Shown: positions 54,158 through 64,000 of the stretch, in pieces
Position numbering within the stretch: the stretch's first letter is position 1
Layout: the number at the start of each line of letters is the position of its first letter
Source of the DNA: Tetrapyrgos nigripes
Taxonomy: Eukaryota; Basidiomycota; Agaricomycetes; Agaricales; Campanellaceae
DNA: 64,000 nucleotides
NCBI GenBank assembly: GCA_013368315.1
Contig: JAACJM010000025.1
Location: forward strand, 496,001 to 560,000
Reading direction: 5' to 3'
The notes under the pieces: generated by a model
What the model saw: the letters and a program-made list of their open reading frames with translations, nothing else
Databases searched by the model: none
Told to the model about the DNA's origin: nothing
Program-made: the position numbers and the translations under genes

Positions 54158-55952
54158 TGAACTCGGAGTCGGGACCCTGGATGGTAATTCCTCCTAGTCC
54201 GACTGTTGCGTCTCTCTGCCAATCGAGCAGCTCGTCGTACCTTCCATCCTCGTTTTCGAGATGAGGAGTTAGCCATTCCCATCCTGTTGAAGTCGTTCCA
54301 GGTGTTGGGCTTGCAACACGGCTGGAGGGTAAGGATTGAGTGGTCATGCCACTGGGATGTGCAGGCAGTGAGCCATTTTGCATCTCACTGCGGGCTGCAG
54401 CAAGGCGTTGGACCAGAGAAAGAGTGCCCGTTGATGCACCGGTATTCACTACTGCTCGGAATGGAGTTGCTCCCTCCCCATAGATGTGAAGAGGGTCCTC
54501 GGGATTCTGGAATCTCTCCCCAAGGTGAATTCCGCACTCCATTATCTCGGCAGCAGGATCCGAGGCAAGACGGTCGATAAGTGGAACAGGGGTCCTTGTG
54601 TCCTGCGATACCTTTACACCTGACTCTGTCGTTGTGGAGCCAAACACACTTCCGAGTTCCGAAGTGTTCACCAGAGTGTCCTCGTTCCAATTGGCATCTT
54701 CTTCCTGAGCGCATCCCATATCGGCATCTGAACCGGTCTGAGTTCCGACCGAACGAGTGAATGCATCATTCCAGTTGTCATTACATCCCCAACCATCAGA
54801 AGATGATTGAAGATTATTCCAATAGATGCGTTCCGTGAGAGTGCGTTTGGGACGAGGAGCAGGGGTAAGGGGAGTGAAAGAGGAAAGATCAGGGTGAGAC
54901 ATGACGACATCCTCAAGAGCAGCAACAGTCTCACCAGATGGTCTCACGCCAATATCGCGTGCAAGATTGATAGCTCTTTTGGTACCTGTGAAAAAGGCGT
55001 CAAAAGGCTTTTCCGTTTCCATGAAGAATGGCTTACGGGAATCAACTGCAGCGGGCGTGTCGACGAAGGTGACTGTATGCATCATGGGAGACATATCCCC
55101 ATGAACGGGGTGTGCCTGGCCCTGTCTCTTGGCCTGTTCGTTCTTGCCAGCTCGACCTCCTCGAAGGAAATGAGCTTTGCCCTTTCCCTTTCCTTTGCTT
55201 TTTCCTTTATTATCTCTGTTAGCGCCGCTGCTGCTGCCACTAGGGCACTGCTGCTGCTGCTGCTGTTGGAAACTAGGATTACCGTCCTTTCGCTTGACAG
55301 CTGAAAGACGATTGGCATGTGCTTTCCCCTTAAAAGCCCCTTGGCGAGATTCCCAGATATTGACAATCTCGCTTTGCAGTTCATCAAGATTTTGATTGTC
55401 GATCTGCGAGATAGAACATTGAGTATATTGATTGATGAGATACTCATATCTGGGAGGGAGTTTCGATATGATGAACATGACTATGAGGAAATTGGCAATT
55501 TTCGTAATGGAAACGTTTGTGGAGCCGGTAGTATCAGTAGAGATACCAGCGGCACTAACCCTATCGAAGTGCATGTGAATAAGCTCGACCGCAGCACTAG
55601 GATTAGCGTCGTTAGGAATGATGATGGAAGTAGCACGTTTAAAGTCGGTGTAGACTGCGGAAACACCAGGTTTCCCGTAGGTTTTCTTGAGAGTAGTCCA
55701 AATTTCTTTGGCACTAGTCATCCCGAGTACCTTCTGACGAATGGCGGGAGAAAGACGAAGCTTGATAGACCCAATGGCCTTATCGTTCTTCTCATCCCAG
55801 TTGGCCTGTTTGGTGGCGTCGCTAGGGCGATCAGAGCCAAGGACTGAACTAAGTCCAGTGGCCTGGAGCCAGGAGAGAAGAATGTCGGCCCAGATGTTGA
55901 AATCAACACCGGCGAAGACGGGGACAGTGGTCATCAAAACGTTGGAAGACAT
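53973..55952 (-). CDS. copia Gag with long C-terminal extension
   Basis: 659-codon open frame from ATG 55952. The N-terminal 220 residues are a copia-type capsid (UBN2/gag-like): FAGVDFNIWADILLSWLQA, then NDKAIGSIKLRLSP, AKEIWTTLKKTYG and ISKLPPRYEYLI. Then come a glutamine run (Q7) and a basic glycine/lysine tract (NKGKSKGKGKGKAHFLRGGR), which may replace the usual CCHC zinc knuckle, not seen here. About 350 further residues without recognised domain follow (…SFTPLTPAPRPKRTLTERIYW to the end). The frame is free of stops. Confidence 0.85.
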   Translation of the reverse strand: MSSNVLMTTVPVFAGVDFNIWADILLSWLQATGLSSVLGSDRPSDATKQANWDEKNDKAIGSIKLRLSPAIRQKVLGMTSAKEIWTTLKKTYGKPGVSAVYTDFKRATSIIIPNDANPSAAVELIHMHFDRVSAAGISTDTTGSTNVSITKIANFLIVMFIISKLPPRYEYLINQYTQCSISQIDNQNLDELQSEIVNIWESRQGAFKGKAHANRLSAVKRKDGNPSFQQQQQQQCPSGSSSGANRDNKGKSKGKGKGKAHFLRGGRAGKNEQAKRQGQAHPVHGDMSPMMHTVTFVDTPAAVDSRKPFFMETEKPFDAFFTGTKRAINLARDIGVRPSGETVAALEDVVMSHPDLSSFTPLTPAPRPKRTLTERIYWNNLQSSSDGWGCNDNWNDAFTRSVGTQTGSDADMGCAQEEDANWNEDTLVNTSELGSVFGSTTTESGVKVSQDTRTPVPLIDRLASDPAAEIMECGIHLGERFQNPEDPLHIYGEGATPFRAVVNTGASTGTLSLVQRLAAARSEMQNGSLPAHPSGMTTQSLPSSRVASPTPGTTSTGWEWLTPHLENEDGRYDELLDWQRDATVGLGGITIQGPDSEFNARTPEHVSEPIRHQRPRVYVDSAIAQQDEPPYRSWRGNLVRRNSKSTTFYTRHGYHQCRK

Positions 55953-56253
55953 CTTTGATAAGTTCTGGGAAGGTCAACTGTCAGCATTTATCCATATGCA
56001 GCATAAGAAGGCAGCAATAAATGCGCCATGCGAAAGTGAAGAGAGGCAGCGATGAACGTGCCATGACAGTGACTACTCCCCTAGATCGTCAACAACTGCA
56101 GCTGGACGTAAGTCCTGTGCTGTTGGACGTATCGTCAAGCCATTAAAGGCGACGCAGGCTGCCACAAAGGGCGCCACAGGCTGCCATGAAGGCGCCATCC
56201 AGGTAGTATGCGAAGTCTATGGTTTGCAGCCATTGAAGGCACTCCCAAGGGCC

Positions 56254-56269
56254 TTTGGGGCCCATAACC
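56254..56269 (-). other. primer-binding site, initiator tRNA-Met anticodon-arm type
   Basis: On the minus strand GGTTATGGGCCCC follows the 5' LTR directly. Its complement, GGGCCCATAACC on the plus strand, equals the anticodon arm of eukaryotic initiator tRNA-Met (anticodon CAT). Drosophila copia primes with such a 5' half-tRNA. Confidence 0.75.
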
Positions 56270-56637
56270 TGTTAAGCAGGCATGGTACGGTCCTGTACAC
56301 TACTAAACGCAGTGGCAACTATGCAACTTACCTGTGGATAGAGAGTAGCTCGTAAGGCTTGTTAGAGGCTTGTAGAGCGATGAGAGTTAAGTATAAAACT
56401 TGTTATTTGGAGGACTATCTACGAGTCCTTATATACCTTTGAGGAGGTACAAATACATGTAAACTAATACTAGAGTAACAATAAGATTCTATTGTACTTG
56501 ATAGTACAATGCTGGTTTCGTACACTATTGTCGTACTACATTTATTGTCTATATAATCTTATTGTTCTATTTATAACTACTACTATTGTTCTACATAGAT
56601 GACGTTGATGGCTGCAACTAAATGCGCCAATTCAACA
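56270..56637 (-). repeat. 5' LTR of the copia element
   Basis: 368 bp, same ends as the other LTR. Two C/T differences distinguish the pair. Confidence 0.95.
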
Positions 56638-56642
56638 GTCTG
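56638..56642. repeat. target-site duplication, right (GTCTG)
   Basis: Matches 49629-49633 exactly. Confidence 0.9.
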
Positions 56643-56712
56643 GTCCAGCGAAATATTTAACTGGTTGGACCACGCACTACTCCCAAGATTACTGCGCCTT
56701 ATATAACGTTTC

Positions 56713-56790
56713 TGGCCCCTGCACAAGGATGATACGCTTTCCCAGAGTGGTACCTACGGGCCACAACCTCAACTACTAATTTATTTTCTT
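56713..56790 (+). pseudogene. truncated U6 snRNA fragment
   Basis: TGGCCCCTGCACAAGGATGA, then TACGCTTTCCCAGAGTGGTA and CCTACGGG match the 3' half of the U6 gene at 19034-19153. The 5' stem-loop, ACAGAGA box and AGC triad are absent. There are point changes (GACAC to GATAC, CCCGGA to CCCAGA) and a two-base loss. It cannot work as U6. Confidence 0.85.
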
Positions 56791-57129
56791 GCTAATTTTT
56801 TCCTCTTCTCAAAGTCTCACTGAGTCCTTTGCTTTCTAGATCTGTCCCAGTAGAGTTTCATCACGCTCTCCTGCTCATGATTGTACGGCTTGTGACGTTT
56901 TTTTGCTCTTGGCAGCAAGTATTTTGTGCAACAACTACACGAATTACTTACTGCTCGGATGCCGTCAAGAACAGTAGGATTGATCACTAATGGTTCTTGG
57001 ATCAGTAAGCAGAGGTTTTTTGGATCAGTCAGTGAAGGTCCCGTTGCTTAAATACTGGCAGGATGTACTAGTCTGACCATCGTCAATAACTCCCTTGCTA
57101 CCCGGGCCCCTCCGAGTACTCAACTCGAA

Positions 57130-59566
<2,437 letters not shown>

Positions 59567-59649
59567 AATTTGAAGCCTGAGGATTCGAGGATAGTTTAGA
59601 AATAGATAGATTTGGCAGAGTATAGCACAAACAGCAATGAACATCTCAG

Positions 59650-59880
59650 GATACGCATAGTTATTTCCAAGAGGAATGTAATCAGTGATATGAATGCCCT
59701 TCTCTTTGCAGTAGGCGACAAGGTAGTCTTGAGGGAGAAGAGGGTGTGCTTCGATTTGGTTGGCAGCCTGAAAAGAGTGTAGGTCAAGTGCAGTCAGACT
59801 TACGAGAACAACGCTAGTTGCTTTGCCAATGATACCTTCAAGATGCTCAAGAGTGAAGTTGGGCTCGGACGGTTGATTTG
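59650..59880 (-). pseudogene. aldo-keto reductase fragment
   Basis: On the minus strand, [19 protein letters not shown], an intron with GTAAGT donor and TTTTCAG acceptor, then [14 protein letters not shown] and [18 protein letters not shown]. These match the two consecutive exons before the last exon of the aldo-keto reductases at 10948 and 12704, including the intron position. The catalytic exons and the cofactor loop are missing, and TAYSP has become TDYIP. A short remnant of a third copy. Confidence 0.85.
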
Positions 59881-59885
59881 ACTAT

Positions 59886-60641
59886 TGTACAGAGACAGTG
59901 TCTTTGACGATTTCAAAAGGATAAATTGTACAAAGGAGTGACATTAGTATGCAGTAAAGGATGTACAGCGAGAGACATCGGTTTTATCCGTATCCGAGGT
60001 GTTGCAACTTTGGTGGAAACCATGTACAAGATATCAAAAGAGATAAAGAGAGGAGAGGTAGGTAGTAGGTACACAGACAGAATAATGAGTGGTATAGATA
60101 TATGTATGTGGACACTGAATATGGATAATGGGGTCGGAGATGCAAATGACTGGGGATGATGATGTACAATACTAGCATGACAAGTATGGGTGGAGAAAGT
60201 AGGAGCAAGTCCAAAGGAGCGCAAGAGGTCAGTTTACTAGAAAGTCACAACAAGAAGAATTGAAAGAGATGACACGGGAGATGGTAAAATGTAAGGAGAG
60301 TGTACAGTACAACAACTGTGTAGATCTAAAACATGCAAACATACAAAAAAAAAGCACATTTTGGAGACAGAGAGATGAGAAAAGGGCAATGGCAACGAAA
60401 GGAGTGGATATCATATATATCTAAGAGCAAGCATTCAGGCATCCGAGGAAAGCAGAGCCAAAACACAGAGAGAAAAACGGAACAATGCAGATACGACCGT
60501 ACTGGGTCTGACAAAACACAGATCCGGAAAAGCGAAAAGCAAAAAAAAAAAAAAAAAAAGAGGAAACGGAACCAAATCAGCTTCGGGCACAAAACGAATT
60601 TAAAAAAGAGACAGAGATACACACACTCAAAGTACTCAAAC
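59886..60641. other. intergenic / 3' UTR region with A19 run
   Basis: Presumed 3' flank of the BAR/SH3 gene (-). A run of 19 A lies near 60541-60559. Small open frames here show no family. Confidence 0.35.
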
Positions 60642-63600
60642 TCAATCATCCACAGGCTGCAAGAAACTCGCCAAAGCCCACCCTACAACCCCTCTCTGGT
60701 CCTTACAAAGCAACAGACAATCCTCTCCGTCATCCACATACAAAGGCAATTTGGGATGTACACTCGGATGTCCTGCTTCTTGCAACACTTGATAATAGTC
60801 TCCAACGACTAGACTGAAGAATGGAAAACTGAAATACGAGACAGCTTGAGGGGGTTTACAGGGGTGAACGACGATACAGGTGTATTTGGGGCGTGTACTG
60901 GACCAGGAGTCTCGGCGGGGTTTTGTTGGGATGAAGGGCGCAGACGCGGACATGGAAGTTGAAGAGGAGGGATAGGACGATGAGGTGTGAGATGAAGACG
61001 AGGCAGAGTTGGAGTTTGAAGTGGACGTGGACCCGAAATTCGCAGAACGACTACTCATCGTCCTGGTCGCGGGACTCGGTCCTTCCATACCATCCATTAG
61101 ACTAGGATTAGGCTCAGACATCCTTGACCGATTCGTCGACGAGGGGGATAAGAGTTTCTCCCTAGCCATAGCAGCACCTCTGGACGAAGACGGTCTCTTC
61201 TCTCTTTCTTTCTCTTTCTCTTTCGGCCTTTCACCTTCCCCATCCTTCTCAGCCCTCGTCACAGACTTTGAGCGCAACGTATCGCTGATCTTCCGTCTAA
61301 AACTTGGCTTTCGAGTGGTGGAGTCTCTTCCCCTCGTCGTTACCAGATCCGCACCAAGTCCCCCTTCAGAAGGATTAGCTTTTGGTGTCGGCGTGAGGTC
61401 TTCTTCCTTCACCGTCAACATTGCACCATTTTCTGTCTGCTCTAAATTTTCACCAACACCGTACTCCTCTGCATCTCCAGACCCAGATCCAAAACTATAA
61501 GGCGGAGGCGCACCCAACCCCAACGACGTCGATATCGAACCCGACAACGAAGACCCACTCGTAGCCGTCTTCAACGACGACGGCGGTTTCAATTTCGTCC
61601 TTGCGTTGGCATCGATTCCAGGCATACTCTTCACTTTCGACAACCCATGTCCTCGAGGTTCTTTATCCTTATCCTTATCCTTATCCTTCCCACTTCCATT
61701 TCTTGGAATAGACATGCCCCCCATCCCACCAGTAAACCCAATCACACCCCCAACGACACCAAGACCAGCTCCAAGCCCATATTGTTGTTGTAAAAGCATA
61801 AACTCTTCCCATTCCTCTACCGTCGCGTCTGGTCCTGGGTATTTGACCTTCATGTCCCTTTCCCTTTCCCTTTCCTTTTCCCGTTCCCTGTGCTTGGAGG
61901 TTGACCTCATTTTGATATTGGAAGTGGGGCTACTGCCGAGATGGTCTCTCTCTCTCGATGCCCTTCCCCCAAATCCAAACATCGACTTGGATTCATTTGA
62001 CCCATGCGAAGAAGGTGACATCGAAATCGGTGAAATGGGCGACATCTCTCTCTGGGAACCATGCATACTATATTGTGTGTATATCGGTGTTGCTTGAGCC
62101 TATGTGTGTTGTGTCCAGGTGTCAGAAATCGAGTACACAAATGAGCATATAAAGGTTTTTTTCAACGAGAAAAAAAGTCATGTCCATACCTGACTCTGCG
62201 TATGTTTCGCAACAGGATCCAATGAAGCCAACATATTCGTCACGTTTGATGCGATGGGGGAACGTTGTTTTCCGTTGGGGCTTCCGTACCCATTGGTTTT
62301 AGTGTCGACTTTGGTACTGCTTTTGTTGTCTTTGTTCTTCTTCCCCAGAGTTACTTTTTCTCGCTCTCGTTCTTGTTCTCGTTCTCTTTCTTTATCTCTC
62401 TTCCCCGCCCACGAACCTGGACCCGAACTCGGCGCAACTCCAAAAGCAACCGACGCAGCCTCCCTCCTCTCCCTTTCCCTCTCTCGTTCTCGTTCTCGCT
62501 CTCGTTCACGTTCACGTTCCCCCCGCTCCCTCTGCACCCTTTCCATCTCCATAATCTGCATAACCTGCATCCTTCGTTCGATTTCTTCGTTGTAGATCAG
62601 TTCCCTGCTTGGGTTGGCATTGGCGGGCCCCGGTGCTGGTGCTGGTACTGCTTCACCCCATCCATACCCTCTTTCTTGCCCAATCCCAATCCCATATGTG
62701 TTCCCATAATACGCATACTCATCTTCCCCACCATACCCATACCCATACCCATACCCCGACGCACCAGACACCCCAGACGAATCCAAAGGAACTCTCATAA
62801 CCTCCACACCCCCAACCCCATTTCCACCTCCACTTCCACTTCCAGCAGATCTACGCAAACCCTTCAACTGAGATTTATAATCCCGACATATCCCCAAACC
62901 TCCAAGTACCTCGTCTACATCCGACCATCTGGATCTCCATACTCTTATTGTCTCGATCTCTTCTTCGGTTATTAAATCTGACTGTGGTTGTGGTTGTGGT
63001 TGTGGTTGTGGTTGTGGTTGTGATGATCCAAGTTGTTCCCCATTCGTCTTCGCCATTGGCGTATCTGCATCTTGTCCTTGTCCTTGCCCTTGTCTTTGTC
63101 CTTGCCCTTGTCCCTGTCCTTGTACCTGATCCCGAACCTCAGACGGGACTCCCCAACCCCCACCCCCACCACCACCACCCAACTCCTCCCCCTCAACCCT
63201 CAAACACTCCCACAACTCCCCCCACCTCTCTTTACACCCCCACCAAAACCTTTCCTGCGCCTTACTCAACCTCAACACAATCCCCACCATCGCTTTATCC
63301 CACAACGCCAAGTATATAGGCAACTCCCTCGACAACTGTGTGCGAAGAGCGAGGTAATGAGATGACGCGGATATAAGTGAGGGGTGGATGTGTGGTTTAT
63401 TCGACCCTGAACTTGAACCTAAACCTAAACCTGAACCTGTGCCAGTAGCACTGCTACCCCCAGGCAAAACCGAAAACCCAGACATCCCAGGACTAACTCC
63501 AACTCCTCCCACCCCTGCCCCAACCCCCCCATGCCCATGCCCATCCAAATCAATCCCAAACCCAAACCCAAGCCCAAACCCTCCTGCCTTATTCTTACCC

Positions 63601-64000
63601 CCACCCCCATAATTCATATTAACCAAATACTCATGCCACGGTTCCATTTCTTCCATGCTTTTGACAAGTTTAAGAGGAGCTTTGAGGGTTGAGTTTAATA
63701 GGGATAGGTCTGTTAGTGTAGAAGAGATGGTTTGAGTGAGGATGTGAGAGAGGGTGAGGAGGGAGGGGGGTTCGGATCCTTGTGAGTGTGAGTTTGGTTG
63801 AGTGGTGTGAGTGTTGGAAGGGTCTGGTAGATTCGAATTCGAGTTTGACATCGACATCGACATCGACATCGAACTCAAACTCGGATTCGGGTCTGAATAC
63901 CGCATCTCTTGGGCGTTGGTGTTGGTGTTGGTGTTGTTGTTATTGTTATCATGACATTGTAAATGCGTATATGAACGCGAAGCCTGTGCTTGTGGTTGTG
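60642..64000 (-). CDS. BAR- and SH3-domain protein (probable RhoGEF type), N-terminus outside window
   Basis: Exons seen: window edge (64000) to 62190, and 62099-60642; the frame is open at the right edge, so at least 1,090 residues are represented and the N-terminus is missing. The first visible part holds a BAR-like helical region: LTDLSLLNSTLKAPLKLVKSM, EPWHEYLVNMNYG, YLALRTQLSRELPIYLALW and VLRLSKAQERFWWGCKERW, interrupted by a glycine-rich loop. A long disordered region follows (QPQPQ, GQGQ, RERERE, KDKDKD, serine runs). The C-terminus is a conserved SH3 domain: YTCIVVHPCKPPQAVSYFSFPFF, LVVGDYYQVLQEAGHP, LPLYVDDGEDCLLLCKDQRGVVGWALASFL. This BAR-linker-SH3 tail is typical of basidiomycete RhoGEF proteins of the Tuba kind; the GEF domain would lie beyond the edge, so that part is inference. 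Role: probably membrane-linked Rho/Cdc42 signalling in polarity or septation. Confidence 0.8.
62980..63021 (+). repeat. GGTTGT microsatellite (codes for Gln-Pro repeat)
   Basis: Seven copies of TGTGGT-type hexamers. On the coding strand they give a PQPQPQ run in the linker of the BAR/SH3 protein. Confidence 0.85.

Larger units (their letters stand above)
49634..56637 (-). mobile_element. Ty1/copia LTR retrotransposon, complete but mutated
   Basis: 7,004-bp element, coding strand minus. Both LTRs are 368 bp, begin TGTTAAG and end TTCAACA, and differ at only two positions, both C/T. A 5-bp target duplication GTCTG flanks the element. Internal order on the minus strand is gag, protease, integrase, reverse transcriptase, RNase H, which is diagnostic of copia (integrase before RT). 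The polypurine tract and primer-binding site are recognisable. Pol is interrupted by five in-frame TGA codons and one frameshift between protease and integrase, so this copy cannot make its own polyprotein, although the near-identical LTRs indicate a recent insertion. It sits between tRNA-Ser/dispersed-repeat sequence and the U6 fragment. Confidence 0.96.

Noticed and set aside
54206..55847. Plus-strand frames inside the copia gag region
   Set aside because: Antisense of gag; the coding strand is fixed by capsid, protease, integrase and RT order.
62980..63021. Short regular repeats considered as CRISPR-like
   Set aside because: Hexamer microsatellite in a coding linker of a eukaryotic gene; no spacers. 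No CRISPR array occurs anywhere in the window.

Overview
The window is nuclear DNA of a filamentous basidiomycete, most likely an Agaricomycete. The evidence is the many short GT-AG introns (mostly 48-65 nt) in almost every gene, a U6 snRNA gene, two eukaryotic tRNA-Ser genes, fungal housekeeping genes (Enp2/NOL10, Met2, Mid1), F-box, GH95 and type-B carboxylesterase genes, NRPS-like reductase remains, and a Ty1/copia retrotransposon. The species cannot be named from the sequence alone. Exon limits below were worked out by hand from splice signals, reading phase and family conservation.

Layout. 0-5.3 kb: ribosome-biogenesis WD40 protein Enp2/NOL10, an SR-rich protein with an SCI1-like C-terminus, and a DUF985-type cupin. 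6.3-14.0 kb: two tandem gene pairs, namely two saccharopine-dehydrogenase-like oxidoreductases (both 443 aa) and two aldo-keto reductases (331 and 330 aa). 14.8-16.4 kb: an APH-like kinase and an unknown protein. 18.1-20.2 kb: tRNA-Ser(AGA), U6 snRNA and a decayed Old-Yellow-Enzyme (OYE) relic. 20.3-32.9 kb: a broken GH95 fucosidase gene, Mid1 calcium-channel subunit, a HAD phosphatase, a secreted carboxylesterase and an F-box protein. 33.7-38.8 kb: two secreted-protein genes that share a signal-peptide exon; the second encodes a proline-rich precursor with eleven dibasic, kexin-type sites. 39.3-49.2 kb: an N2227 methyltransferase gene with a frameshift, a hypothetical protein, homoserine O-acetyltransferase, an internally deleted NRPS-like reductase, a possible Clp1-like gene and a second tRNA-Ser(AGA). 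49.6-56.6 kb: a complete but mutated Ty1/copia element with 368-bp LTRs and a 5-bp target duplication. 56.7-59.9 kb: a U6 fragment, a second OYE gene (nonsense codon plus a 0.94-kb terminal-inverted-repeat element) and an aldo-keto reductase fragment. 60.6-64.0 kb: the 3' part of a large BAR/SH3 protein that runs off the right edge.

How it fits together. The order tRNA-Ser, CCATATGG repeat, U6, OYE occurs twice (18.1-20.2 kb and 49.1-59.6 kb), so an old segmental duplication is likely, with the copia element later inserted into the second copy. The accessory parts show strong duplication and decay: tandem oxidoreductases, AKR and OYE relics, a broken GH95 gene and a gutted NRPS-like gene. The two most unusual items are the Kex2-site repeat precursor at 37.6-38.8 kb and the inverted-repeat element in the second OYE gene, which sits exactly as a frame-preserving GT-AG intron.
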